From assembly GCA_945946715.1 (NCBI GenBank), contig CAMEWU010000063.1, positions 1 through 11,074 of the forward strand: a stretch of DNA of 11,074 bases, written 5' to 3'. Source of the DNA: an uncultured Clostridium sp. (GTDB taxonomy: Bacteria > Bacillota > Clostridia > Lachnospirales > Lachnospiraceae). Shown here piece by piece: positions 1 to 6,757 of the stretch; position 1 is the first letter of the stretch; every line of letters starts with the position of its first letter. The position numbers and the translations under genes are program-made. The notes below the pieces were generated by a model, which saw nothing but the letters and a program-made list of their open reading frames with translations, had not been told where the DNA came from and ran no database searches.

Positions 1-1
1 A

Positions 2-676
2 TCTGTAATGATATACTTATTCATTTTGTTAGGAATTACAGTAAAAGAAGTCATTGTGCAAATGAATCAAAAGGTAAATCGTGTGGAGGAAGAATATTCC
101 GGACAGCGTGCAGTAGCGGTTACTATGATGAATCCCAATTTCCTGTTTTCCTGTTTGAATTCATTATTGGCCATGACCAAAACCGGTTCAAGAAACTCTG
201 CGAAATTTGTATTTGCTTTTTCCAAATATCTTCGCTATAATTTTGATTCAGTCCGAGAAGATAAATTGGTATCTTTTCAGGAAGAATTAGGACATATATC
301 TTCATATCTGGAATTACAGCAGATGCGGATGCCGGAGCTACAGATATTAATTGAAGATAAATTCCATGATTTTTCGGTTCCATCCCGTTCTGTAGAAGCT
401 ATTGTTGAGAATGCAGTGAAGTATGGTATTGGAAAAAATGAGAATCATGGACAGGTCATTGTCCGCAGTTACGAACGTCGGGATTCCTATGCAATCCAAA
501 TTGTTGATGATGGTATTGGGTTTGATACCGATTTGTTGTATCGAAAAGACACCCCAACTAGTATGAAAACAATTCGTGACCGTCTGGAACAGCAGATAGG
601 AGCTGTATTGGAAGTGAATAGCAGACCGCAAAAAGGAACCATTGTTACAGTAAAGATTCCTAAAAACAAGAAATGA
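2..676 (+). CDS. LytS/YesM-type sensor histidine kinase, 5'-partial, phospho-acceptor His replaced by Asn
   Basis: The frame is open to the left edge. The first ATG (position 8) has no room for a visible ribosome site, so the real start and probably a larger sensor/membrane region lie outside. Numbering from that ATG (222 residues): a short hydrophobic segment at about 2-18, then the His_kinase (PF06580) region, then a HATPase_c domain. The ATP-binding boxes are present: N-box VENAVKYGI (E134, N135), G1 box DDGIGFD (167-173), and GTIVTVKIP near the C-terminus. The family's H-box is normally NPHFLFN; here it reads NPNFLFS, with Asn44 (codon AAT at 137-139) in place of the His. The usual PPLLLQPLVEN stretch is also diverged (VPSRSVEAIVEN). 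It may therefore bind ATP without being able to autophosphorylate at the normal site. A DUF1189 gene follows 37 bases later and may be co-transcribed. The family call is firm; signalling output is unknown. Confidence 0.85.
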   Translation, partial: SVMIYLFILLGITVKEVIVQMNQKVNRVEEEYSGQRAVAVTMMNPNFLFSCLNSLLAMTKTGSRNSAKFVFAFSKYLRYNFDSVREDKLVSFQEELGHISSYLELQQMRMPELQILIEDKFHDFSVPSRSVEAIVENAVKYGIGKNENHGQVIVRSYERRDSYAIQIVDDGIGFDTDLLYRKDTPTSMKTIRDRLEQQIGAVLEVNSRPQKGTIVTVKIPKNKK

Positions 677-713
677 GATACACTGTAAATCAAAAGGAAA
701 GGATCCTATACAC

Positions 714-1532
714 ATGGATGAACGAATCAGTTTTACAGAACAAATAAGAATAGCATTAAGCAAACCGTTGTGGTATAAATCATTATTTCAACAGTCATTG
801 ACAAAGCATATATGCTATTTTGTTATTTTAATTGCGTTAATTACAGTCATACAATATGTAATACCAATTACTGCATATATTCAAAGCTTTGGCGGATTGA
901 GAAATCTATTGTTGGAAGGCATTCCTACTTTTTCTCTGGAGAATGGGGAATTGACAGTAGATAAACAGTTGGATATTGAAAAAGCTGGTGCCCGGATAGT
1001 GATTGATACAACAGTGGAAGCATATACACAGGAAGATGCTGAAAAGGCAGTCGGTGAGATGAAAGACAGTCTTCCAATTGTCTATATGATTAGTAAGACG
1101 AATGTTGTATGCAATCAGGCATATATGCCTATGAATTTATCTGATATGGGAGACATCACATTTAATAATCAGATGCTTTATCAGATTGCGCCGGTATATC
1201 TGGTTATCTTTTGTATATTAGCATTCTTTTATAATGTGGTAGCATATTTGGTTAGTGCATTGTTCTTTGCACTGTTTGGAGCGTTGATGAGTAAAGCATT
1301 GAATCTGAAATTAAAATTTGGTCAGATTTATTTGATTGCACTTTATGCCAAATCTGTTGAAATTTTATTAGAATCCGTACTGCAAGTGGTAGGTTTTTCT
1401 ATTCTGTATTATATCGGAAGTATTGTAGGTATCTTTATTACCTGTAATTACATGACACGGGGAATGAGTTCCCTATTAATTCCTACAGTACCGGGAGGAG
1501 ACAGAGAGAATAAACCTTCTTCATTCTTTTAA
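714..1532 (+). CDS. DUF1189 family integral membrane protein
   Basis: 272 residues. Hydrophobic segments lie at about 32-54, 159-193 (long enough for one or two helices) and 204-246, with a soluble loop of about 100 residues between the first and second. The loop carries the motif IPTFSLENGEL (70-80), typical of DUF1189 (PF06691), a family of unknown function found in Firmicutes. A purine-rich ribosome site (AAGGAAAGGA) lies about ten bases before the ATG. The gene starts 37 bases after the upstream sensor kinase with no terminator between, so the two are probably one transcript. The TAA overlaps, in antisense, the stop codon of the convergent CYTH gene. The family is recognised by pattern only; no biochemical role can be given. 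Confidence 0.75.
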   Translation: MDERISFTEQIRIALSKPLWYKSLFQQSLTKHICYFVILIALITVIQYVIPITAYIQSFGGLRNLLLEGIPTFSLENGELTVDKQLDIEKAGARIVIDTTVEAYTQEDAEKAVGEMKDSLPIVYMISKTNVVCNQAYMPMNLSDMGDITFNNQMLYQIAPVYLVIFCILAFFYNVVAYLVSALFFALFGALMSKALNLKLKFGQIYLIALYAKSVEILLESVLQVVGFSILYYIGSIVGIFITCNYMTRGMSSLLIPTVPGGDRENKPSSFF

Positions 1533-2050
1533 TTGTTTAGCATGTTGTGGTTAGAATCTATGACTGATGATTGTTTGTTTCGTGCAGCACTAAGTATGAT
1601 TTCCGGATTGGATGTGGACATCTGGCTGTTATGAAACAGAGGGTCTTCTGTAACATCCAGAAGAAACCAGTCCGGCATACAATAAGAGAGAGCTGTTTCT
1701 TCGCTGGGAAATTCAACTTCAGCCAGATATAAACCCTCAAATACACCGTGAAAGATGTCCAATTCAATGGTATAGCCGGATGCATCCGGAATCCGATAAC
1801 GGGTTTTGGTAATTAAATTGCCATCGCACTTTGGTTTTAGGTGTTCATAGGCTTCTTTTGATAAAGGAACTTCGATTTCCTGTCGGCTCATCAGACCGGC
1901 AGACTTATAGGTAAATATATATTGGTCGTCTTTTCGACGGATTCTAAGAACAGGGGTGGTATTCAAGTATCCCTGTTCAATTTCTTCGTTTGAATAATGT
2001 TCTAATTTTTCTGGTAAGTGTTTAATGAGAAATTTACGTTCTATTTCCAT
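1529..2050 (-). CDS. CYTH domain protein (triphosphate tunnel metalloenzyme)
   Basis: 173 residues. The N-terminus MEIERKF carries the ExExK signature of the CYTH/TTM superfamily (E2, E4, K6). The expected alternating charged residues on tunnel strands follow: RIRR (36-39), TYKS (K49), QEIE (58 and 60), KTRYRI (82-87), IELD (E96, D98) and AEVEF (E111, E113). Bacterial members mostly hydrolyse inorganic tripolyphosphate or other triphosphates with Mg2+ or Mn2+; some relatives are class IV adenylyl cyclases. The short single-domain form, with no CHAD domain, fits a stand-alone triphosphatase, but the substrate cannot be read from sequence. On the - strand an AGAGGT ribosome site lies nine bases upstream of the ATG. 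The gene is divergent from the DJ-1 gene and convergent with DUF1189, sharing a 4-base stop overlap. Confidence 0.85.
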   Translation of the reverse strand: MEIERKFLIKHLPEKLEHYSNEEIEQGYLNTTPVLRIRRKDDQYIFTYKSAGLMSRQEIEVPLSKEAYEHLKPKCDGNLITKTRYRIPDASGYTIELDIFHGVFEGLYLAEVEFPSEETALSYCMPDWFLLDVTEDPLFHNSQMSTSNPEIILSAARNKQSSVIDSNHNMLNN

Positions 2051-2251
2051 GGATGCTGTACCTCTGTCCTTTCAATCAGTCCGATTCTATATCATTGTAA
2101 GAAAATCTACTACTTTTCGTAAGTCTTTCAACTTGACTTTTTTTCATATTCTGATTATAAACATAGTAGAGGCTTTAATCAAGGCGAAACTGTAAGGTTG
2201 CAAAAGAGAACTGGCGATTAGAAAGATAGAAAGAATACAGAGGTGTCAGAA
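2051..2251. promoter_or_regulatory. Divergent intergenic region between CYTH and DJ-1 genes
   Basis: About 200 bases with no gene. It holds the start region of the - strand CYTH gene (ribosome site near 2060-2066) and a clear + strand promoter for the DJ-1 gene, annotated separately. On the - strand a TACAAT-like -10 (complement of 2094-2099) could serve the CYTH gene, but no good -35 is visible at the right spacing. No riboswitch-like fold was recognised in the roughly 84-base + strand leader. Confidence 0.5.
2133..2161 (+). promoter_or_regulatory. Sigma-A type promoter for the DJ-1 operon
   Basis: The -35 is TTGACT (2133-2138) and the -10 is TATAAA (2156-2161), with a 17-base spacer that is T-rich at its start. 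Transcription would begin near 2168, leaving a leader of about 84 bases before the ATG at 2252. It is the only obvious promoter before the DJ-1, PF06541 and helicase genes, which are closely spaced. Confidence 0.75.
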
Positions 2252-2794
2252 ATGGTATACTTATTTATGGCAGATGGATTTGAAGAGGTAGAAGGTTTGA
2301 CTGTTGTAGATATTCTCCGACGGGCAGGTGTAGAGATTCAGACTGTTTCTATTATGGGAAGACAACAGGTACTAAGCTCACATAATGTTAAGATTATGGC
2401 AGATATTTTGTTTGAAGAGATCAATAAACCGGCAGAAATGTTGATTTTGCCAGGGGGAATTCCTGGGACGCCTAATTTGAATGCGCATGAGGGTCTGGAT
2501 CAATTGATTCGGGAGAGTGCAAATCAGAATGTATATTTGGCTGCTATTTGTGCAGCACCAACGGTATATGGAAAAAAGGGTCTGCTGCAAGGAAAGAAAG
2601 CAACCTGTTATCCGGGCATGGAAAAGGATTTATTAGGAGCAGAGGTATTGTATAATCCTGTAGTTGTAGATGGTAATTTCATTACCAGCCGGGGACTGGG
2701 AACTGCTATTGATTTTGGATTAAAACTGGTAGAGATACTGAAAGATAAGTCATTGGCAGATTCTATCGCAGAAAAGATAGTGTACACGAGATAA
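2252..2794 (+). CDS. DJ-1/PfpI family protein (YajL/ThiJ-like glutamine amidotransferase fold)
   Basis: 180 residues from this ATG. An in-frame GTG at 2243 would add three residues. It is less likely, because the GTG itself forms part of a good Shine-Dalgarno (AGAGGTG, 2239-2245) placed six bases before ATG 2252, and MVYLFMADGFEEVE matches normal family N-termini. The nucleophile elbow AAICAAP carries the reactive Cys (C100), and GFEEVE supplies the Glu (E14) that pairs with it in DJ-1. LPGGIPG is the conserved glycine-rich loop. Family members act as chaperones, glyoxalase or deglycase-like enzymes, or sensors of oxidative and carbonyl stress; which applies here is not visible. It is the first gene after a strong promoter, with a PF06541 membrane protein 32 bases downstream. 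Confidence 0.9.
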   Translation: MVYLFMADGFEEVEGLTVVDILRRAGVEIQTVSIMGRQQVLSSHNVKIMADILFEEINKPAEMLILPGGIPGTPNLNAHEGLDQLIRESANQNVYLAAICAAPTVYGKKGLLQGKKATCYPGMEKDLLGAEVLYNPVVVDGNFITSRGLGTAIDFGLKLVEILKDKSLADSIAEKIVYTR

Positions 2795-2826
2795 GGCATT
2801 TGTAGAGGAATGGAGAGATATCAGAG

Positions 2827-3444
2827 ATGTTAGAAAAGCTGTTTTTTTATGAATTTATGGGAATTGATTTTTACCATACAGCATATTCTTTCTTTTTTTA
2901 TGGTTGTGCCTGTTGGTTAATGGAATGTGTGTTTGAGTCATTGCGTCAGAAAAAACTGGTGTATGACCGGGGGTTTAATAAAGGACCTATCTGTACGATA
3001 TATGGAGTAGCTTTTTTATTTGTTTACTTTGTAATGAAGCCACTGGATGGTAGATGGGTTTTATTGTATTTTGTTGGAATGCTGTATGCAACCGTATTAG
3101 AATATGTAACCGCAGTGCTATTGGATAAGTTATTTCACCAAAAGCTTTGGGATTATACAGGAATGCCTTGTAGCTTTCAGGGAAGAATTAATTTGTTTAT
3201 TTCATTGGCATGGGGTGCTTTGGTAGTATTGATGTTTGCTGTTTTCCAGCCGATCGTTATACATTTAATTGATTTGATACCGAGATCCATTGGATATCCA
3301 TTGATTCATGTTTTAATCTGGATTTACTTTATTGATTTAGGATTCAGTTTTGCATCCAGAAGCAGGTTTGGTAAGAATATGAAGGAAAAGTTTGATAGTA
3401 AAAAAGAAGAAATTATGATAAGAGTCCGGGGAGGACGTGAATAA
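2827..3444 (+). CDS. PF06541 family membrane protein (putative ABC-transporter type IV / CmpB-like)
   Basis: 205 residues with about five hydrophobic segments (roughly 16-34, 55-71, 78-99, 122-150, 157-176) and a basic C-terminal tail. The conserved features of this Firmicutes family are present: CWLMECVFES near 29-38, RGFNKGPICTIYG at 48-60, and LWDYTGMPCSFQGRINL at 107-123 followed by AWG (128-130). The family is labelled a putative ABC transporter permease, but no ATPase partner is adjacent and the transport role is unproven. The ribosome site GGAGAG lies nine bases before the ATG. The gene sits between the DJ-1 gene and the helicase gene, only eight bases from the next ATG, so they are almost certainly co-transcribed. 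Confidence 0.8.
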   Translation: MLEKLFFYEFMGIDFYHTAYSFFFYGCACWLMECVFESLRQKKLVYDRGFNKGPICTIYGVAFLFVYFVMKPLDGRWVLLYFVGMLYATVLEYVTAVLLDKLFHQKLWDYTGMPCSFQGRINLFISLAWGALVVLMFAVFQPIVIHLIDLIPRSIGYPLIHVLIWIYFIDLGFSFASRSRFGKNMKEKFDSKKEEIMIRVRGGRE

Positions 3445-3452
3445 ATAACAGA

Positions 3453-5804
3453 ATGGAAATGATTAAAATTTCTGTCCGGAATCTGGTAGAGTTTATTCTT
3501 CGGGAAGGTGATATTGATAACCGGAGAGAACAGGTATCTGACAAAGATGCAATGGAGGCCGGAAGCCGGATTCATCGGAAAATTCAAAAAAGTATGGGGT
3601 CGTTTTATCGAAGTGAAGTGCCACTGGCGATTGATTTGCCAATGGCACATTTTGTCTTGCGCATAGAAGGACGGGCAGATGGCATTCTGGAACGGAATGG
3701 AGAGACTATCATAGATGAAATTAAAGGAGTCTACAAAAAGGTAGAAGAGATGGAAATGCCGGTTTATGTACATAAGGCACAGGCAATGGTATATGCCTAT
3801 ATCTATGCAAAAGAACGACATTTAGAGCAGATTGGTGTTCAGATGACTTATTGCAATCTGGAAACAGAAGTTATCCGCCAATTTCGAGATGATTTTTCAT
3901 GGAAAGAGCTGGAGCAGTGGTTTGAAAATCTGATTGCCGACTATATGAAGTGGGCAGAATATGTTTATTTCCATAAACAACAGAGGCAAGACTCTGTTCC
4001 GAATGTAGAATTTCCATTTGAGTATCGCAAGGGACAGAGAGATATGGTGGTATCTGTGTATTCGGCAATTCGTAATGGCAATCCTTTATTTGTCCAGGCT
4101 CCTACCGGTATTGGAAAGACATTGGCAACGATTTTTCCTGCTGTTCAGGCAATGGGACAGGGAATGGGAGATAAAATATTCTATCTGACTGCGAAAACGA
4201 TTACCAGAACAGTCGCTGTAGATGGATTTGAAAAACTGAGAGAACAGGGTTTATTTTTTTCTTCTGTGGTAATTACGGCAAAGGAAAAGATTTGTATGCA
4301 GGATGCCTGTAATTGTAATCCGGAGGAGTGTCCATATGCAAAAGGTCACTATGACCGGATTAATTCAGCAGTTTATGATTGCATTACACAGGAAACGAAT
4401 ATTACCAGAGAAGTGATTTTAGAATATGCAGAGAAGTATCAGGTTTGTCCCTTTGAGTTTTCTTTGGATGTAAGTTTGTGGGTGGATGGAATCATTTGTG
4501 ATTATAATTATGTATTTGATCCTCGGGTAAATCTGAAACGGTATTTTGGACAGGGTGTAAAGGGAGATTACATCTTTCTTGTAGATGAAGCACATAATCT
4601 GTATGAAAGAGCCAGCAGTATGTATAGTGCAGAATTGTATAAAGAAGATTTTTTGGAAATCAGGAAGCTTGTGAAACCATATAGTGCTAAGCTGGCAAAA
4701 AAACTGGAGAACTGCAATAAGTCATTGCTGGAGTTGAAAAAAGAGTGTCATTCTTATCAGGTACTGGATTCAATTCAAGCATTTGTTTTAAAATTAGTAT
4801 CTGCAGTTGGTGAATATGAAGTGTTTTTGGAAGAGCATCATGGAATTCCGGAAGAAAAACGGATTTTGGAATTCTATTTTCAGTTATATCAGTTTTTAAA
4901 TATTTATGAACGGGTAGATGAGCATTATGTAGTATATTGTGAACAAGTGCAGGCATCATCATTTAAAATCAAATTATATTGTGTAGATACATCAGCTAAT
5001 TTAAGGGAGTGTCTGGAGAAAGGAAGAGCAACCATATTTTTCTCTGCTACCATGCTTCCTATCCGGTACTATAAGAGTCTGCTTAGTAAAGAAGAGGATT
5101 ATGCCATTTATATTCCTTCACCTTTTGAAAAAGAACACATGGGGTTGATGGTTGGAAAGGATGTCAGCAGCCGTTATACACGGCGTGGTCCTATGGAGTA
5201 TCAGCGGATTTATCAATATATTGAAGCATTTGTTTCTGCCAAAAAGGGAAATTATATGGTATTTTTCCCATCTTATAAAATGTTAGAAGAAGTATATACG
5301 ATTGCAATGGAACATGGGTTGCAGGAGCGTACAACTGTGATTTGTCAGAATCCAAACATGAAGGAAGAAGAACGGGAACAGTTTTTACAGGCATTTAATG
5401 GAGAGCAGGTATTGGGCTTTTGTACATTGGGTGGTATTTTTTCAGAAGGAATTGATTTGACAGGGGAAAAGCTGATAGGAGTTATTATTGTGGGAACCGG
5501 TCTTCCTATGGTCTGCAATGAGAGAGAGATTTTGAAACAATACTTTGACAATCGGGAAGGACAAGGCTTTGAATATGCATATTTGTATCCTGGAATGAAT
5601 AAGGTGCTTCAGGCAGCGGGCAGAGTGATTCGAACCGATACAGATCAGGGAATCATCCTTCTTTTAGATGAACGGTTTTTAAATCATGGAAATAGAAAAC
5701 TGTTTCCACGGGAATGGGAAGATTATCAGATAGTAACCGTAGATTGTATACAGGAAGCCGGGGAAATGTTTTGGAAGAAATTTTCCTTGGTAGAACACAA
5801 GTAG
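3453..5804 (+). CDS. PD-(D/E)XK nuclease fused to Rad3/DinG-type Fe-S DNA helicase
   Basis: 783 residues. The N-terminal 180 residues form a RecB/Cas4-like nuclease module: GSRIH (H41), GRADG (D76), DEIK (E89 and K91, the ExK pair) and QAMVY (Q110, Y114, the QxxxY motif). The superfamily 2 helicase core follows: Walker A APTGIGKT (216-223), a cysteine cluster (C281, C286, C288, C293, C332) of which four would ligate a 4Fe-4S cluster as in XPD/DinG, the DEAH box at 378-381, an FFSAT motif, a SEGIDL motif V region, and motif VI QAAGRVIR (720-727). The expected activity is 5'-to-3' unwinding coupled to nuclease cleavage, in DNA repair or processing of branched or R-loop substrates. The architecture is known in Clostridia but little studied. 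The start is uncertain by two codons (ATG at 3453 or 3459), as the ribosome site is weak; the GGGGAGG at 3428-3434 is rather far. It is probably translated after the upstream membrane protein gene. Confidence 0.92.
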   Translation: MEMIKISVRNLVEFILREGDIDNRREQVSDKDAMEAGSRIHRKIQKSMGSFYRSEVPLAIDLPMAHFVLRIEGRADGILERNGETIIDEIKGVYKKVEEMEMPVYVHKAQAMVYAYIYAKERHLEQIGVQMTYCNLETEVIRQFRDDFSWKELEQWFENLIADYMKWAEYVYFHKQQRQDSVPNVEFPFEYRKGQRDMVVSVYSAIRNGNPLFVQAPTGIGKTLATIFPAVQAMGQGMGDKIFYLTAKTITRTVAVDGFEKLREQGLFFSSVVITAKEKICMQDACNCNPEECPYAKGHYDRINSAVYDCITQETNITREVILEYAEKYQVCPFEFSLDVSLWVDGIICDYNYVFDPRVNLKRYFGQGVKGDYIFLVDEAHNLYERASSMYSAELYKEDFLEIRKLVKPYSAKLAKKLENCNKSLLELKKECHSYQVLDSIQAFVLKLVSAVGEYEVFLEEHHGIPEEKRILEFYFQLYQFLNIYERVDEHYVVYCEQVQASSFKIKLYCVDTSANLRECLEKGRATIFFSATMLPIRYYKSLLSKEEDYAIYIPSPFEKEHMGLMVGKDVSSRYTRRGPMEYQRIYQYIEAFVSAKKGNYMVFFPSYKMLEEVYTIAMEHGLQERTTVICQNPNMKEEEREQFLQAFNGEQVLGFCTLGGIFSEGIDLTGEKLIGVIIVGTGLPMVCNEREILKQYFDNREGQGFEYAYLYPGMNKVLQAAGRVIRTDTDQGIILLLDERFLNHGNRKLFPREWEDYQIVTVDCIQEAGEMFWKKFSLVEHK

Positions 5805-5815
5805 TGTGGTACAAT
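5787..5815 (+). promoter_or_regulatory. Candidate extended -10 promoter for HAD-murF
   Basis: TTGGTA (5787-5792, four of six -35 matches) lies 17 bases before TACAAT (5810-5815), which is preceded by TG at 5807-5808, giving an extended -10. It overlaps the 3' end of the helicase gene. Transcription would start near 5822, just at the structured leader. This is sequence inference only; the downstream genes could also be read from the DJ-1 promoter. Confidence 0.45.
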
Positions 5816-5902
5816 ATGACCTGAGGAGGGACCCACCGTAGGTGGGAGGAGCCCTGAGGTCGGAGAGACAGAAAAATCCTGAGGTCGGAAGGGGGATACT
5901 GA
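5816..5902 (+). repeat. Structured leader with three CCTGAGG-type repeats and a GC hairpin
   Basis: The gap before the HAD gene carries three copies of a 12-base unit: CCTGAGGAGGGA (5820-5831), CCTGAGGTCGGA (5853-5864) and CCTGAGGTCGGA (5878-5889). The last two are identical and the first differs at two bases. Between copies one and two is a perfect inverted repeat, CCCACC (5832-5837) and GGTGGG (5841-5846), around a GTA loop. An outer pairing of GACCT (5818-5822) with AGGTC (5857-5861) would enclose it. No T-run follows, so it is not an ordinary terminator. The local base composition is more G-rich than the flanking genes. The last copy runs into the AAGGGGG ribosome site of the HAD gene. 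Confidence 0.55.
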
Positions 5903-6745
5903 ATGAGAAAATTATATGTAAGTGATCTGGATGGAACATTATTAAATCAGAGAGGTGATATCTCAGTAAAAACTGCTGAGATGTTGAATACCTGCATAGA
6001 AGAAGGCGTTTCGTTTACCATTAATACTGCCAGAACACCGGCAACTGTTTTCCCAATTATGAAATCCGTTCATTTGAATTTGCCATTTGCAATGATGAAT
6101 GGTGTTTTAATTTATAATCCGGTTCAGCAGGAATACATGAAGGTTCATCATATTTCCCAGGAAACAGCGATGGTCGTTTTGGGGATTATTAAGCTTCATA
6201 AGCTGCAGTGCTTTATGTATACATTGGAGCAGGGGAAGCTGTGTACGTATTATGACAGTGTTGAATCCCGTTCGTTAAATAAATTTCGAAATGAACGTAT
6301 CATGAAATACGATAAGGTGTTTACGGAAGTAGACGATTTAAGCATTTGTGCTAATAGGGGAGTGATTTACTTCTGTCTGCGGGAACGCAGGGAGTTATTA
6401 GAGGGGCTATACCGGGATTTGCAGGCCGTCAGAGGAGCTCATGCTGTTTTTTATGAAGACGTATATAACGAAGAATGGATGTATCTGGAAATATATAGTG
6501 ATAAAGCATCAAAATCAATGGCCATGAATACAATTAAGGAATGGGGACAGTTTGATTATATAACAGGATTTGGTGATAGTGCCAATGACAAGGAGATGTT
6601 TCAGGTATGTGATGAAACATATGCCGTATCAAATGCCACACCGGAGATTCAGGATATGGCAAATGGAATTATACCAAGTAATGAGGATGATGGTGTACCA
6701 CGTTTTTTATATAAGGCATTACGAGATTCCAAAACAGGAATATAA
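5903..6745 (+). CDS. Cof-type HAD superfamily phosphatase
   Basis: 280 residues, the usual length for HAD subfamily IIB (Cof/YidA-like) enzymes. Motif I is DLDGT (8-12), with D8 the nucleophile and D10 the acid/base. Motif II Thr is in NTAR (41-44). The motif III Lys is probably K204 in SDKASKSMAM. Motif IV is GDSAND (224-229), with metal-binding D225 and D229. A C2B cap lies between motifs II and III, at about residues 85-190. Relatives dephosphorylate sugar phosphates, nucleotides or cofactor intermediates such as FMN; the substrate cannot be assigned. The AAGGGGG ribosome site sits seven bases before the ATG. murF begins 12 bases downstream, so the two are co-transcribed. Confidence 0.9.
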   Translation: MRKLYVSDLDGTLLNQRGDISVKTAEMLNTCIEEGVSFTINTARTPATVFPIMKSVHLNLPFAMMNGVLIYNPVQQEYMKVHHISQETAMVVLGIIKLHKLQCFMYTLEQGKLCTYYDSVESRSLNKFRNERIMKYDKVFTEVDDLSICANRGVIYFCLRERRELLEGLYRDLQAVRGAHAVFYEDVYNEEWMYLEIYSDKASKSMAMNTIKEWGQFDYITGFGDSANDKEMFQVCDETYAVSNATPEIQDMANGIIPSNEDDGVPRFLYKALRDSKTGI

Positions 6746-6757
6746 AGGAGAGGCAGA

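Noticed and set aside
2243..2251. GTG start for the DJ-1 protein
   Set aside because: The GTG is part of the best Shine-Dalgarno for the ATG at 2252, which also gives the typical family N-terminus.
3324..3821. 165-codon - strand frame opposite the PF06541/helicase junction
   Set aside because: Overlaps two well-supported genes, and its composition is what antisense of AT-rich coding DNA gives.
5820..5889. CRISPR array
   Set aside because: Only three 12-base units with unequal short spacing (33 and 25 bases between starts) and no cas genes.
5842..5925. Small GTG-initiated frame across the repeat leader, overlapping the HAD start
   Set aside because: No ribosome site at proper spacing, the GTG lies in the hairpin stem, and the encoded peptide merely reflects the repeated DNA units.
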